A DNA stretch of 32,467 bases from Mesostigma viride (Eukaryota > Streptophyta > Mesostigmatophyceae > Mesostigmatales > Mesostigmataceae), in the NCBI GenBank assembly GCA_009746045.1, contig RPFO01002096.1:126501-158967 (forward strand), in the 5' to 3' direction. Each line of letters starts with the position of its first letter. Within the stretch, counting starts at the first letter, position 1. The notes beneath the pieces were generated by a model. That model worked only from the letters and a program-made list of their open reading frames with translations, made no database searches and had not been told where the DNA came from. The position numbers and the translations under genes were made by a program. Positions 32,099-32,467 of this stretch are shown piece after piece.

Positions 32099-32110
32099 GT
32101 GGGGGGGAGG
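32099..32110 (+). other. Polypurine tract
   Basis: GTGGGGGGGAGG directly precedes the 3' LTR, as expected for the plus-strand primer. Confidence 0.8.
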
Positions 32111-32467
32111 TGTTACGTCGCGTAACTTTTGTTGTTGTTACGGACGTAAATTAGGTCCCTTGTTGCCTCAGCCATTCCGGAGCAGTTCGCTGACTTTCCT
32201 AGGCTTACGTGTAGTAAGGACCTTTTGGCCGGTCGGTACCGGGCCTTGTGACGTGGCACTTGTACAGTATGGTGGTTCGGTGCAGTCGCGCCGCGCTGCG
32301 TACTTTAGTAGTGGTCCTTTTATCCTGCGTGTGAACCTTGTGGACGTGCGTTGGTCCTGTGTGCGAGGGTCGATGTCGGCCCGAGCATACACGCCTGTCG
32401 GCGATCATTTATGCAGCAGTTGTCCTTCGTGAATGGCACTCGGCGTGTGTTAAATGAATTAACACAT
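32111..32467 (+). repeat. 3' LTR of Ty3/Gypsy element (cut by window end)
   Basis: This is the first 357 bp of the LTR, identical by eye to 23486-23842. About 217 bp more should follow beyond the window, then CTAGT and the rest of the interrupted older element. Confidence 0.9.

Larger units (their letters stand above)
23486..32467 (+). mobile_element. Ty3/Gypsy LTR retrotransposon lacking an integrase core, with an extra ORF (runs off window)
   Basis: The order is 5' LTR (23486-24059), primer site (24061), pre-gag ORF, gag with CCHC knuckle, protease, reverse transcriptase, RNase H, start of integrase, unknown GC-rich ORF, purine tract (32099-32110) and 3' LTR (from 32111). Protease before reverse transcriptase and RNase H before integrase is the Ty3/Gypsy order. 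The 357 bp of 3' LTR in the window look identical to the 5' LTR, so insertion is recent. The coding region nevertheless carries about six frame breaks and three in-frame TAG codons, and the catalytic core of integrase is absent. The element is therefore probably mobilised by proteins from elsewhere. It is nested in the older minus-strand element. Confidence 0.9.

Overview
The window looks like nuclear DNA of a eukaryote, most likely an alga of the green lineage, although the sequence does not prove this. The signs are a gene with four roughly 1-kb GT-AG introns, Ty3/Gypsy-type LTR retrotransposons with tRNA-type primer sites, a LINE-like ORF1, a short inverted-repeat DNA element and long microsatellites. 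There are no bacterial-style operons, and I recognised no rRNA, tRNA or CRISPR array.

Layout. Positions 1-2230 hold two LINE-like ORF1 copies arranged head to head around a 157-bp unique core; the left copy leaves the window and the right copy carries a frameshift. Positions 2333-10441 are a complete minus-strand LTR retroelement: two 780-bp LTRs differing at 2 positions by eye, a CACAC target duplication on both sides, a primer site and a purine tract. Its interior is nearly devoid of intact genes, so it looks like a large non-autonomous derivative. Positions 10780-18165 (minus strand) hold the one convincing host gene. Five exons join in perfect phase and encode about 28 RTX-like calcium-binding repeats of 20-22 residues, a short Cys-rich linker and a C-terminal DPHF-type domain that resembles von Willebrand D or root-cap-like domains. 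Its 5' end is unresolved. Positions 19057-19600 are a 544-bp GGCN tetranucleotide array. Positions 21152-21825 are a 674-bp element with 35-bp terminal inverted repeats and a TTA duplication, like a PIF/Harbinger MITE.

Positions 22557-23485 are the 3' end (LTR, purine tract and 150 bp of interior) of a second, older copy of the minus-strand retroelement. It is interrupted at 23485/23486 by a young plus-strand Ty3/Gypsy element (23486 to beyond 32467). That element has a 574-bp 5' LTR, primer site, an extra ORF before gag, a damaged gag with a CCHC knuckle, and pol with protease, reverse transcriptase and RNase H. Its integrase stops within the N-terminal zinc-binding region, and an unrecognised GC-rich ORF of about 1.9 kb takes the place of the integrase core before the purine tract and 3' LTR.

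How it fits together. The host gene reads cleanly through five exons, so the frameshifts in the mobile elements are probably real and not just poor sequence. Both LTR elements have near-identical LTRs but damaged or missing genes, which suggests recent movement by proteins supplied in trans. The items most worth pursuing are the integrase-replacing ORF, the RTX/DPHF chimeric gene and the head-to-head ORF1 pair.
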